From contig NC_067206.1 of the NCBI RefSeq assembly GCF_026262505.1, positions 22,645,896-22,709,895 on the forward strand: DNA of 64,000 nucleotides. Reading direction: 5' to 3'. A program made the position numbers and the translations under genes. Below the pieces are notes generated by a model, which saw nothing but the letters and a program-made list of their open reading frames with translations, was not told where the DNA came from and searched no databases. Of this stretch, positions 49,566 through 59,675 are shown piece by piece. Each line of letters starts with the position of its first letter. The first letter of the stretch is position 1. The stretch is from Trichomonas vaginalis G3 (taxonomy: Eukaryota > Parabasalia > Trichomonadida > Trichomonadidae).

Positions 49566-50420
49566 ATGAATGAAAGCAGTGAAAAGCTCAACAGTTCCTC
49601 TTATCTTCCTTTCAGCAAAGATTATGAGTTCTGTTCAAATGGTGTGTATTTCTATTGTGGAAAGATGGGTTCAGTTAAGACATTTAACCTCATTCGTCAT
49701 ATACTCATAACAGAACGTTTAGGAAATGACTCATATTATGACCAAATCATTATATCAGCAACTTCAGACTCTATGGACTCAACAGCGAAAACATTTATGT
49801 CAAAAGTTCAAGCCTCTGTCGTTAAAGTTCCAGACAGTGAACTCATTGAATTTCTTCAACGTTACATTCGACGTAAGAGGAAATATTATGCCATCGTTGA
49901 ATTTATACAGTCAGGAATGCAAAAGACTTCTGAGGAGATGGAAAGAATTATTGACAAACACCACTTACGTCAGTACTCAGGAGTTTACGATATGAAACGA
50001 CTGACAAACTACATTCTATCAAAACTTTCAAAATACCCCTTCAAAAAGTATCCTTCAAACACTCTGCTCGTTTGCGACGACTTCACCGGAAAAGGTTTAG
50101 TGTCAAAACCAGACTCACCATTAGCTAACATCATAACTAAAGTCAGACATTACCACTTAACTGTAGCAATACTTATGCAAACATGGAGGTTTTTAGCTTT
50201 AAACATAAAACGTCTCATAACTGACTTCGTTATCTTTCAAGGTTTCTCACGCTATGACATTGAACTCATTTGGAAACAGTCAGGTATAACATTACCTTTT
50301 GAAGAAATTTGGGAAGCATATAAGTCTCTCATCTCTCCTCGTTCATACCTTGAGATTCATATCATGACTAATACCATTAAAGTCAAAAATATTCCATGGG
50401 AACGACCAACATTGTTTTAA
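49566..50420 (+). CDS. Maverick packaging ATPase (A32/FtsK-HerA type)
   Basis: 284 residues. A P-loop region near residues 32-39 follows a beta strand (GVYFYCGKMG), a Walker-B strand with two aspartates (LLVCDDF) lies near residue 168, and the conserved block RHYHLTVAILMQ lies about 25 residues later, as in poxvirus A32-like genome-packaging ATPases. It faces the structural genes of the other strand, which is common in Mavericks. The role is pumping DNA into the capsid. Confidence 0.72.
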   Translation: MNESSEKLNSSSYLPFSKDYEFCSNGVYFYCGKMGSVKTFNLIRHILITERLGNDSYYDQIIISATSDSMDSTAKTFMSKVQASVVKVPDSELIEFLQRYIRRKRKYYAIVEFIQSGMQKTSEEMERIIDKHHLRQYSGVYDMKRLTNYILSKLSKYPFKKYPSNTLLVCDDFTGKGLVSKPDSPLANIITKVRHYHLTVAILMQTWRFLALNIKRLITDFVIFQGFSRYDIELIWKQSGITLPFEEIWEAYKSLISPRSYLEIHIMTNTIKVKNIPWERPTLF

Positions 50421-50728
50421 AGTTTAACCTTCAATTGACTGATGGTAAACAAATTCCATGCATCTCTGTCGCCATTTCTGTTAATATTTTTGCTGTCATT
50501 CATATCATCCACTTCCCCATCCGTTAGCTTTTGAGGATATGCGTTAGAATAGCTGTTCTTAAATGAAGGCTTTTCACCTTTGAGAGCATAAACTCTATAA
50601 CTTTCTGCATACTTTATGTTTGAACCTCCCGAGCCATCATTGACATAAATTTTTATAGGCTTCACCCTTTGTTCATGTTCTGCTTCTTCCCTTAGCTCTT
50701 TGTTCAGTAGTTCTACATCTTTATACAC
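50417..50728 (-). CDS. Maverick protein, unknown (103 aa)
   Basis: Convergent with the ATPase gene, overlapping its end by four bases. Polar, with a glycine-rich patch (NDGSGGSN). No family recognised. Confidence 0.4.
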   Translation of the reverse strand: MYKDVELLNKELREEAEHEQRVKPIKIYVNDGSGGSNIKYAESYRVYALKGEKPSFKNSYSNAYPQKLTDGEVDDMNDSKNINRNGDRDAWNLFTISQLKVKL

Positions 50729-50864
50729 AGCACCTGTCTCAGTGAATTCAACAATATTTTCATTCGTTAGCTTTCATTCAAACCCTTGTCGAGTATATTG
50801 TTCATTTCATACATATAAAAGGTTTTTATTCTATATGAAATGAGAAGCAAATCCATCTTAGCTG

Positions 50865-51620
50865 GTGCCGTTAATGTTCCAATTGAACCAACCATCAAAT
50901 GTTGACTCACGAACGACAAACAATATTGTCATAAAGAACTATAGTTCAGAGTGTTTGAAAGAACCAGAACCAGAGCTGAAATCCGTGAATTTAAACTCAG
51001 CTTCAAACGCTAACGCTACATCAGATGTTAAGTTAGAGTATCCACCACTGGACAAATTCTTTCAAGAGATGCCAACGACAACCCTTACACAAATGTTCAA
51101 AACAAATCCTTCAGATAACGTAGACCATTACCTTCTTCAGTTATACCAAACAATTTTACTCAAAGACGAATAAGAAGCTTTTGGTAAATCTTATAAGCAA
51201 GAACCAAATAATTCTAACAAAGGAGGACCTTGAAATGTTAATATCACGAATAACAGGGAAACAATGTGTCATTGACTATCTCGACCTGAAATCGAATGCT
51301 GTGGTCAAACTCCACCATTCATGAAAATAGGTAACATCCGCATCATTGAAACACCAGGAACTACAGGAGTTGAGTTTAAGTATAAATATTCGAACGAGTA
51401 TACAAAACTTTCAACAGAATATAAACTTTGTTTGAAATATGTTTTTAGTAAATTAAAGCAGTCAGGAGGGCTCTTTGAGCCCATCTTGGCGCTTTGCACC
51501 GTCAGTCAAAAAAATTTCAAGTTAACAACTTATAGTATCTATCCAAAACTTCTTCAACAGTATCGAACTCATCTTCATAATGCAAACCTAATCTTATTGA
51601 CTTGGTGCAGTTTTCACTAA
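50865..51620 (+). other. Maverick region, unknown small parts
   Basis: Two short coding-like stretches on the + strand without recognisable domains. By position this could hold the adenain-like cysteine protease that many Mavericks carry, but I cannot see its active-site motif. Confidence 0.3.
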
Positions 51621-51718
51621 CACAAATTTTTCTGTTCTCTTGACTGACATAACTAACTCATTTGTTTCATCAAACAGCAACAACCAAAGTTCATGACCTA
51701 ATACATAACATTCATACT

Positions 51719-52526
51719 TTATATTTTTAGCTCTGAGTTCTCTTGTAAGCTGTTGCATTTAATATTTTCTAAAAAGTCAACTTCAACAGTCATTCGCACT
51801 GGTGCCTTCAGTTCTACAGGCTCTCCTTGAAAGTCAACAAGTCTGAATTGCATGTCTTTCAAATTATGAGGACTAATGCGAACCCATTTACCTAAATGAG
51901 TTGCTATGACAGGAACGTTTGGAATGAACATTGAATTGACTGCATAACAGAAGGATTTTATTCTACTGAACCTTTACTATTAACTCCTGAAATACCTGTG
52001 ACATTAGCTATTTTTGACTCAATGTACAAACAGTTGCCATAACATACGTATGGAACAGATTTCATCTCAATCGTTTGTCAACACTTTTCAAAGGAAATGT
52101 CATATGGTATGCACCCAAAAGAAGTTGTACTCTATGACTCATTCTTGGTATCTTAAACTCCTTCACATAACCGAACTTCAAAACTCCTGCAATAAGTTTA
52201 ACATTCATTATGTTTTCTTCGTTATCCTTGTTTATTGTAGTATTTATGAGAGCATTTAACACTCCAGCTAATGTTTCCATCTTATATTCTACATTATTGT
52301 GAAATCTTATTTCGTGCTTCTTTCCATCTATTTCAATCTCCATGAAATCTGTTTCATCTGTTATAACGAATGAAGCGATAGTATTGAAGTCAACCATTCT
52401 GAATGCAAGCGCCTCATTCTGTAGACCTAAGTTTGTTTGTAGCTTTACTGTCCCGTATTCGTTTGGGTCTGTACTTTGCAAATAGAACAACATTTTATTC
52501 TCATTAAAATATGAGTATAGCTGCAT
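51719..52526 (-). other. Maverick region, putative minor capsid (penton-like) part
   Basis: Coding-like sequence on the - strand with beta-rich pieces such as FRMVDFNTIASFVI and QFRLVDFQGEPVELKAPVRM. The last one resembles the 'F.L.D..G..V.L..P' ending of Polinton penton-like proteins. Inference from pattern and position only. Confidence 0.35.
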
Positions 52527-54993
52527 ATGCGTATGAAGCTGACAGAGCTAAACGTTTATATTTTGGTCAATACTCTCTCACACTTACTGACAAATATATT
52601 GTTATCAGTGATTCAAAGAATACTTAAAATCTCATGTTAGTGAGTTCGTTGAAATTGAAAAAGAAGGTGGAATTAAGTTCGATCCACTGAATTTCATTTT
52701 CAGCTTAGCGAATGCGGGTGTTAGTTTCGCTGAATGGACAACTATACAGAGTGAAATAAATGCAATATGGACGTTTTTGGGGTCAAAAGCGGGAATGGGT
52801 GAGCTTGTAAATGCTGCAAGAACATTAGGTGAAACAGGAAATTTTGTAGATGGTTTTAAAAGACTTGTTTCAAATGTTTTAACAAACACAAAGAAATTAT
52901 TTAGATATACCGTACATAACGGACGGATTTTCGAACAGATAGCAACAAACCCTCCGGTTATGGCTGCGTTGATGATGGTTAGAGATATAAAACCACGTAA
53001 CGACGGGAACGAAGAACATGAACAACAGGATACTGGTCGGGTTATTCGAGACATTAAAAACGTGTATCCTGAAGTTATTGATTTATTTAGAGGAGTTAAT
53101 GATTCAATTTCAAAACATTCTATAACCCTCGATGAAGAGAATAAATTAACAGATTATATATTCGTCATTATTGCAGAATTAATGAAGAGAATAAATGAAA
53201 AAGGTATAGCTGATATCATTAATGTCAGCGATGTAATGATGAAAAGAAATTTTGACTCATTATTTACAGAACCGAAAACAGAATATAGTCTTTATGACGT
53301 AATTACCGAATTAATGAAAAAGATTAATGATAATAAGAGTTCTGGCGGAAGAGTTGAATTAGAAGTGAATGATGTTAATGAGAAATTAGCCGAAAAAGCA
53401 GACAAAAATGAGCTTTTAGCTCTGAGTGATAAAGTCAAGAACCACGTTCATTATATAACTTCAGACGAACAGATTATAACGGACTACCATGGATATTTAA
53501 CACGAAGTGATGAAGCGAAAACAAAAAATGTTAATGAAAGAAGATATAAATACATTCGTGCTAAAGGTTATGACATAAGCTGTACTGTACAGTATGATGT
53601 AGCTAAAGCACCAGAAGCATTTGGTTATACCGGTGAAATTTATGCCTCTACTTTCAATGTTAACGGTGTATTAGTTGAACCAAGATTTACTTTGAGAGTT
53701 AAGGCAAAAATAACTTTTGAAGATGCTATTAAAAGTAAAGCCAGCAAAGATGAACTTGAAGCAATGAACAAAGTTTTGAAATCTCATAAGCACAATATCT
53801 CCGATATAAATGAACTTCAAGCTACATTAAATAGTAAAGCTGACAAGAACCATACACATGAATCCTTCACTACTGTTAGAGCAGACGACATAATATTGAA
53901 CTATACCCTCGGTTCAAGTGCACATTTAGAGAATCCGAGTACAAGTGTAAAAGATACACTAAACAATTTAGATAACAGATGTATGAACATTGAAGGTCAT
54001 GCCAGAAACTTTGAAGCATATGAACTACCAAAAATGTTAGATAAGAAAGCTGACAAAGAACATACACATGAATCCTTCACTACTGTTAGAGCAGACGACA
54101 TAATATTGAACTATGATTTGGGTTCAAGTGCACCTTTAGAGAATCCGAGTACAAGCGTAAAAGATACTCTTAACAATTTAGATAACAGTTGCAGGAATAT
54201 CGAAGATCATGCCAGAAACTTTGAAGCATATGAACTACCAAAAATGTTAGATAAGAAAGTCGACAAAACTTATGTAGATGAAAATTATGCAAAGAAGTCG
54301 GAAGTAAATGCTGCGCTTAATGGAAAAGCCGATAAGAACCATACACATGAAGAATTTCAAACAATCAAGATTAAAGAAATTAAAGCATGCATCGAAATAG
54401 TAACAAAAACAGGAAGAAACGGTGCAACTGTACAAGAACAAAGAATTTATCCTCCTACTTTTCCTAATGGTTTAATAACAAACAATATAAATATTGTAGA
54501 TGGCAATGGATTTATAAATGTTAAACATGAACTTCAAACAATGAAGACTCAGGTTCTTGAAACCATATATCCTATAGGCTCTATTTATACGTCAATGAAC
54601 TCAACAAATCCAGCAACAGTTCTGGGTTTTGGTACGTGGCAGCAGATTGTAGACAAATTCTTATACTGTGCTAACTCTTCAAAGCAAACAGGAGGCTCAA
54701 AGAAAATTAAAGAAGCAAACTTACCTGCGCACACTCATACAGGAACTACAAACACAACAGGTAATCATTCACATTCAATAACAAAAAGAGGTTATACAAA
54801 TCTTGCAGCAGGTTCGGATAGACAGGGAATGCATAGATATGATATTTCAAGCGACCCAGTAGATTCAAGCGCAGGTATTTTCTGTGGAACCACAGGAAAT
54901 CATTCACACACTTTCACAACAAATCCAACAGGCTCGGGTGCAGATTATATGCCACCATTTGTGACTATATTCGCATGGTACCGCGTTCAATGA
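52512..54993 (+). other. Maverick tail-fibre/collar-like protein
   Basis: The long open part (52777-54993) encodes repeated ADKNHTH units (three or four times), typical of phage tail-fibre shafts, including a 70-residue tandem duplication (about 53840-54048 and 54049-54258). It ends in a phage tail-collar-type domain: YPIGSIYTSMNSTNPATVLG, then FGTWQQI, then LPAHTHTGTT...GNHSHS, then the end MPPFVTIFAWYRV. In phages this domain binds metal through its His-x-His pairs and sits at the receptor-binding tip. Coding-like sequence begins near 52512. It could serve in attachment or be a spike on the particle. Confidence 0.7.
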
Positions 54994-55033
54994 ACGCGCT
55001 TGAGCCTAGAATAAAATCTTTAACTTTACATAA

Positions 55034-56114
55034 ATGAGCTTGAAAGAAGTATTCGAACAACATCCATGGAGGTCATTTAAGAAGTTCAATGAAGTTGCAA
55101 AGAGTTGGGGATTTACTAACAGAGCTGAAGTGAAAAGGTTCTTTGACAAAAATGTTGTACATCAAACAAAAATAAACCCTTACGACTACTTTTTACCAAT
55201 TTACTCCAACACTCCTGACGCATACCAATTTGACACTCTCATTCAAAGCAGAAAAGGAGGACATAAACCATTCCTCATCTTCATTAATGTTAACACTCGT
55301 AAAGCATATGCATATCCAATGAAAAATAAAGGAACTCATGAAGTTTTAAGAGTTTTACAAAAGTTTGTAGCAGAACATAGCCCAAGTACTTTAACATCAG
55401 ACCAAGACAGTGCATACCTCAGCAATGAAATCACAGATTTTCTCATTAAGCATAACATAACTCACTACACTACTGAAGACCATAACCATAACATACTCGG
55501 CATCATAAACCGCTTCATAAGCTCAGAGATTTAAATCAAGAGCGAGACTTTACCGAAGAAACAATGAAACATTTCTCGAAGTATATAATTCCTCAACACA
55601 TTCTACAACAGGGCATACACCAAATTCAATGACACAACAAGAAGAAGAAAAGTATATACAAAAGAAACGAAGCCAAACACAAAATATCAGAAATTCAACA
55701 CAATTTACCCTCATTCCTGGTACAAAAGTTCGTGTAGTTCTTGACGACAAACCGTTGACAAAGAAACGTTTAAGGTTAAGTAGAAACTATTATATCGTAG
55801 ACTCTACGCAAGGTAATGGATATCTTATAAAAGCTGCTGACGACTCTATTGCGTTTTACCCTCGTCACAAATTAGTCGAAAGTAGTAATGGCAAACTTGC
55901 TGAAACCATTGACGAAGCAAAGCGAGGAGTGGTTATTGAAATACTTGGCTACAACATAAACGATGACACTTATAAAGTAAGATATGAAGGAGGCGTTGAA
56001 GATGTTATACCATCTAAGAACTTGAGAGAGTCAAAGCCAACACATCTGGGACCATTAGAGCGGGAGTACTGGAAAGACAAAAATAAGCCAGAAAGAATAA
56101 GAAAATTCTTCTAA
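55034..56114 (+). other. Maverick integrase part (retroviral-like DDE)
   Basis: Contains an RNase-H-fold core (FDTLIQSRKGGHKPFLIFIN, then LTSDQDSAYLSNEI) and, further on, an SH3/chromo-like C-terminal stretch (EILGYNINDDTYKVRYEGGV). This is the cellular-integrase type that defines Mavericks, which cut the ends and join them to target DNA with a 6-bp stagger. It directly follows the tail-fibre gene. The part is not one open frame. Confidence 0.75.
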
Positions 56115-56222
56115 ACTTTTTCATTAGATGTAAATCAGACATGAATGAGAACAGTCATGTATTATTAATGGTACCATTTATTTTAACATAAATTTACACC
56201 AAAAATATATTTTAGGTGAAGA

Positions 56223-56236
56223 GGTGAGATCTCACC
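56223..56236. repeat. Maverick palindrome GGTGAGATCTCACC, site 2
   Basis: Exact 14-base palindrome, flanked by GGTGA on the left and TCACC repeats on the right. Identical cores at 47844-47857, 57362-57375 and 59074-59087. Confidence 0.85.
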
Positions 56237-56263
56237 CGTTTTTTCACCTGTTTTTTCACCCTC

Positions 56264-56275
56264 ACCGCTTAGCGG
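56264..56275 (-). repeat. Double-hairpin GC module, half copy b (intergenic)
   Basis: On the + strand CTCACCGCTTAGCGG, the same orientation and flank as copy a, but without the GGGCGAAGCCC hairpin. Confidence 0.5.
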
Positions 56276-56331
56276 CTCAGATTGCTTTAGCTTTCTCGTG
56301 AATTTTCATGAATTTCCTTAAGATAGAAAAA

Positions 56332-56372
56332 ATAAAGTTAGTTTTATTTTTATTTATTTTTTTATTTTGTAT
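56332..56372 (+). promoter_or_regulatory. Shared T-rich promoter box, copy A
   Basis: A 40-base block (starts AAAGTTAGTTTTATTTTT, ends TTATTTTGTA) that recurs before the next two genes (57441-57480, 58141-58180). It ends 8 bases before ATG 56380. Confidence 0.65.
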
Positions 56373-56379
56373 AAAAGAT

Positions 56380-57319
56380 ATGATTTCAACAATCGGCACA
56401 ACAACAATTCAAACAACTACAGCACCAAACTCGCTAGTCATGAATCCTACGTCAATGTTGGTAGAGATGAAAAGCTTTATTCCTTCTTCATATACTTTTG
56501 AAACAGAAATCCAGAAGATAAAGCAAGAACTTTTAACAAGTAATTTAGACTGTAGTGAAAGATGAAACAAATGAACAGTATCTTTATGAAATGCAGGACA
56601 TTATTGACCATTTACCCAAATTGCCTGAAATCCAACAGCAAAAACTAACTATTCCTGAATTCGACGAAATAGAAGTGAAACCAACTGACTCAGTAGAAAT
56701 AAAGAAATTCATACGTAAAGTAAATTATGAGTTTCTAGGATATCATTGCAACCATAAAGTTATGGACAAAGATTGCGACATGGTTTATAAAAATATTTCT
56801 GACATATATAAATCGGTGGAGTTTAAGACATACGATAACTTTGTTTCATTAGTTGCAAAATGTGTTTGGGAAATAAGAGATAAAGATAGAAGAGGTAAGG
56901 TATGGCATGAACAGTTAAAACCAGCAGCTTTTGAGTTAAAGAAAACCATTGACGCCTTAGTTGTTCTAGCTGGTTTTATTTCAATGTATAACGCAAAAAT
57001 GAATCCGCAATGTTCAAAATGTAAAGCAGCAATAAGAAAATATAACTACTCAGTCAAAGAGATAGAAAGAATGCGAAACGACTATGCAGACTTAAAGAAA
57101 GAAGCAGAAAAGCCAGCAGAAGATAAAATGGATATGTTGACATTTCTGAACAAAAACTATCCAACTGCAGAAGATTTCCTTCTGTCTGACGTCAAGAAGA
57201 AATATAAAGAGACTTTCGGCATGATTAAAACATTCGATGTACTAAAAGAAGAAATTGAAGCTACGAAATTGTTTAGGATTTCAAATATACATCGTACAAT
57301 TCATGTAAAACGCTTGTGA
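56380..57319 (+). other. Maverick region, small gene(s) of unknown function
   Basis: Coding sequence starts at ATG 56380 behind promoter box A. The first part is threonine-rich; the later part is charged and helical (EIKKFIRKVNYEFLGYHCNH; later a CSKCKAAIRKYNYSVKEIE stretch with a C-x2-C pair). No family recognised. Ends at 57319 right before palindrome site 3. Confidence 0.5.
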
Positions 57320-57361
57320 AAAAAGAGGTGAAAAAAGAGGTGAAAAATTAGGTGAAAAAAA

Positions 57362-57375
57362 GGTGAGATCTCACC
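57362..57375. repeat. Maverick palindrome GGTGAGATCTCACC, site 3
   Basis: Here the long run of GGTGAAAAA repeats is on the left (57320-57361), the mirror image of sites 1 and 2. Confidence 0.85.
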
Positions 57376-57440
57376 TCTTCACCTAAAAATTATTTTTATT
57401 GAATTCAGCACAAAAATAATGAATTTCATTAGTTAGAAAA

Positions 57441-57480
57441 ATAACGCTAATTTTATTTTTATTTATTTTTTTATTTTGTA
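57441..57480 (+). promoter_or_regulatory. Shared T-rich promoter box, copy B
   Basis: Same block as copies A and C. With copy C it also shares the next 16 bases TGTAAAGACAGTAATG, which contain the start codon of the KilA-N gene. Confidence 0.7.
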
Positions 57481-57493
57481 TGTAAAGACAGTA

Positions 57494-58105
57494 ATGACAA
57501 ACATTGAGTTTGAAACAGTTAGAAAGATAGACAATGACACCAAAGTGGTTAGAATAGGTGATTTAAACGTAAGATACTCAAAGAAATACAACAAATATTC
57601 TTTGTCAGACATTATATCTCCATCTGGAAAGAAAACAAACGACTGGGTTAGAAATGCTTCAACTCAGAAAATTTTGACAAGAAATCCTGAGCTTATGATA
57701 TCAGTAGCATTTCATGGAACAAGAGCATATCTTATAGACAAAAGTCTTATACCAATAGTTTTGTTATGGTTAGACCCAGTTGTTGGATATAACTTCATAA
57801 CATATGGTTCATTCGATACGGAACGTTGCAGTGAAGGCTTACTTTACATCGTTCAGAAACCGAAGGACTTCAACACAAAAAGATATAAGATAGGAAGGAC
57901 ATATAATATAACTCAAAGATATGACAGTACAGTCAATAGAGTCAAGGTTGTGTTTGTTAATGATATGAGAGCTGCTGAAACAGAACTGCTTGAAGTTTTT
58001 GAGAAAATGTATGGTGCTCCCACGAAAGGTAAAGAAACGTTTGAAGTAGATGAGATAGATAAAGCTATAAAATTATTTGACGAAGTTGCTGAAAAATACA
58101 TGTAA
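57494..58105 (+). CDS. Maverick KilA-N / T5orf172 (GIY-YIG-like) protein
   Basis: 203 residues from ATG 57494, behind promoter box B. Residues about 10-105 fit KilA-N (the WVRNASTQKIL helix, then FHGTRAYLIDKSLIPIVLLW). Residues about 115-185 fit the T5orf172/GIY-YIG-like domain (LLYIVQKPK, YKIGRT.N...RY, then AAETELLEVFEKMYG). This pairing is common in large DNA viruses and their relatives, as DNA-binding regulators or nucleases. An ATG-TAA minimal frame sits in the leader at 57480. Confidence 0.75.
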   Translation: MTNIEFETVRKIDNDTKVVRIGDLNVRYSKKYNKYSLSDIISPSGKKTNDWVRNASTQKILTRNPELMISVAFHGTRAYLIDKSLIPIVLLWLDPVVGYNFITYGSFDTERCSEGLLYIVQKPKDFNTKRYKIGRTYNITQRYDSTVNRVKVVFVNDMRAAETELLEVFEKMYGAPTKGKETFEVDEIDKAIKLFDEVAEKYM

Positions 58106-58140
58106 AGCGTTTATTTTTGGTCTTTTGTGAAAGTCAGAAA

Positions 58141-58180
58141 ATAAAGTTAGTTTTATTTTTATTTATTTTTTTATTTTGTA
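58141..58180 (+). promoter_or_regulatory. Shared T-rich promoter box, copy C
   Basis: Nearly identical to copies A and B, including the leader TGTAAAGACAGTAATG before the second KilA-N gene. Confidence 0.7.
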
Positions 58181-58193
58181 TGTAAAGACAGTA

Positions 58194-59018
58194 ATGTCAA
58201 CATCAGAGAACACAACAACAGTTATAGTCCATGAAGCCATTAATGAAGAATACGAATACATACAATATAACAAACAGTTCGCTCATTCGTTCGTCAAAGA
58301 TGACATGTACCAAATGCAAAGTATAATGAATGCTCTTCGTTCTACAAAGCAAGCATATCATTGGTTTGAAAACCAACAGACAAAAGAACTTTTAGAAGAA
58401 TTTCCTCATATGATTGCTTCCCTCGGAAAACCGAGAGAAGAGATTCCGTACGAAAATCGCAAGAATTTGGCTCCTGGTTTGAAAGGTTATTATGTACATA
58501 GACTTTTAGTAAACGCTGTAGCAATGTGGGCTTCACCTCGTTATGCTTGTTATATTTTCATGATGTTAGATGAACTATATAAAGCAGAACGTGGAGAGAT
58601 GGAAAAGAAACTTCAAGCAAAAGATGAAGTCATTGAATCCAAAGACAAAAGCATACAGAAAAGAATACCGCGTTCAGTACCAAAAGGAAAGGAAAAGAGT
58701 TATAGGTATATGATATATACTGAAGAGTTGGAGAAAGAAGAAGATAAAGATATGGTTATGTTGCATTTAGTCAGAAGAAACAACAAGAGCTTTTATGACT
58801 TAGCTAAAATATATAAATCTGACAGAAACTGGTTCTATCGTGAAAACTTACCGATTTCAATGACACCGAATGAACAAATAAAGGAAATTGTCAAAAATAC
58901 TCTTCCTCAAACACACTATGACATCAAAGGTTGCACAATACTTACATTCAAAGAAGACTTAACATTACTGAAGGAAAAAATAACAGAATATTTCGATAAC
59001 TTCAAAGAGGAAGAATAA
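58194..59018 (+). CDS. Maverick KilA-N protein with C-terminal DUF3627-like part
   Basis: 274 residues from ATG 58194, behind promoter box C. The KilA-N domain is clear at residues about 50-130 (AYHWFENQQTKELLEEF, then GLKGYYVHRLLVNAVAMWAS, then ACYIFMMLDELY). Then a lysine-rich coiled linker and a domain around MIYTEELEKEEDKDMVMLHL that resembles the MSV199/DUF3627 tail of viral BRO-like proteins. Likely a DNA-binding regulator of the element; paralogue of the gene before it. Confidence 0.74.
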   Translation: MSTSENTTTVIVHEAINEEYEYIQYNKQFAHSFVKDDMYQMQSIMNALRSTKQAYHWFENQQTKELLEEFPHMIASLGKPREEIPYENRKNLAPGLKGYYVHRLLVNAVAMWASPRYACYIFMMLDELYKAERGEMEKKLQAKDEVIESKDKSIQKRIPRSVPKGKEKSYRYMIYTEELEKEEDKDMVMLHLVRRNNKSFYDLAKIYKSDRNWFYRENLPISMTPNEQIKEIVKNTLPQTHYDIKGCTILTFKEDLTLLKEKITEYFDNFKEEE

Positions 59019-59073
59019 AGTCACGACAACATTAACGAAGAGAGAATGAGGTGAAAAAAGAGGTGAAAAAACG

Positions 59074-59087
59074 GGTGAGATCTCACC
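59074..59087. repeat. Maverick palindrome GGTGAGATCTCACC, site 4
   Basis: Mirror orientation like site 3; lies between two convergent genes. Confidence 0.85.
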
Positions 59088-59111
59088 TCTTCACCAAAAA
59101 TATATTTTTGC

Positions 59112-59585
59112 TTAAATAGCTTCAGGGTCTATTTCTTCAACCATTTCACTTCCTTCGTCAATGTCAATAGAAGCTTCTTCAACCTTTGGTAAGAATTTCT
59201 GTATAACATCTTTGTTCGTTATTGTCTTCAGAGATGAAGGATAATATTTCACAGATGTTTCACCCTTCTTATATTCTTTCTGTTCGGAAAGATTTAAAAC
59301 AATACTGAAGAAGTCAATATTAGAGTTCTTTATAACAGTATAATGAGTATCTTTGACATTCACGAAGAAACTCTTTTGTTTCAAAACTACTGCTAACTCT
59401 TGTGAAGTATAACGTTTGCGGTCAATGACGATAGCTAATGGTCTGACATACTGACCAAACTTAGATTCTTTCACAAACTTCTTGTTAAAGATAACATTAA
59501 CATTTGAAGCATTATTGAACTCATTCTTGATGGCAGTAGCGAGAGCATTGTATGAAAAGAACTTGCAATCTTGCATGTGTTTCAT
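59112..59585 (-). CDS. Maverick protein, unknown (157 aa)
   Basis: Convergent with the KilA-N gene across palindrome site 4. Mixed alpha/beta with an acidic tail (IDIDEGSEMVEEIDPEAI). Divergent from the next gene across 90 very AT-rich bases. No family recognised. Confidence 0.5.
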   Translation of the reverse strand: MKHMQDCKFFSYNALATAIKNEFNNASNVNVIFNKKFVKESKFGQYVRPLAIVIDRKRYTSQELAVVLKQKSFFVNVKDTHYTVIKNSNIDFFSIVLNLSEQKEYKKGETSVKYYPSSLKTITNKDVIQKFLPKVEEASIDIDEGSEMVEEIDPEAI

Positions 59586-59675
59586 TAAAATAAAAATATT
59601 AAATTATTTTGAAAAATAACTTAAAAAAATCTAATCTAATTTTTTCAAAAAATATTTTTTTATTTCCTACTAAAA

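Noticed and set aside
56308-56379. A hydrophobic signal peptide on the first small Maverick gene behind promoter box A
   Set aside because: The hydrophobic residues are just the T-rich promoter box read as protein; the same box stands outside genes in copies B and C.
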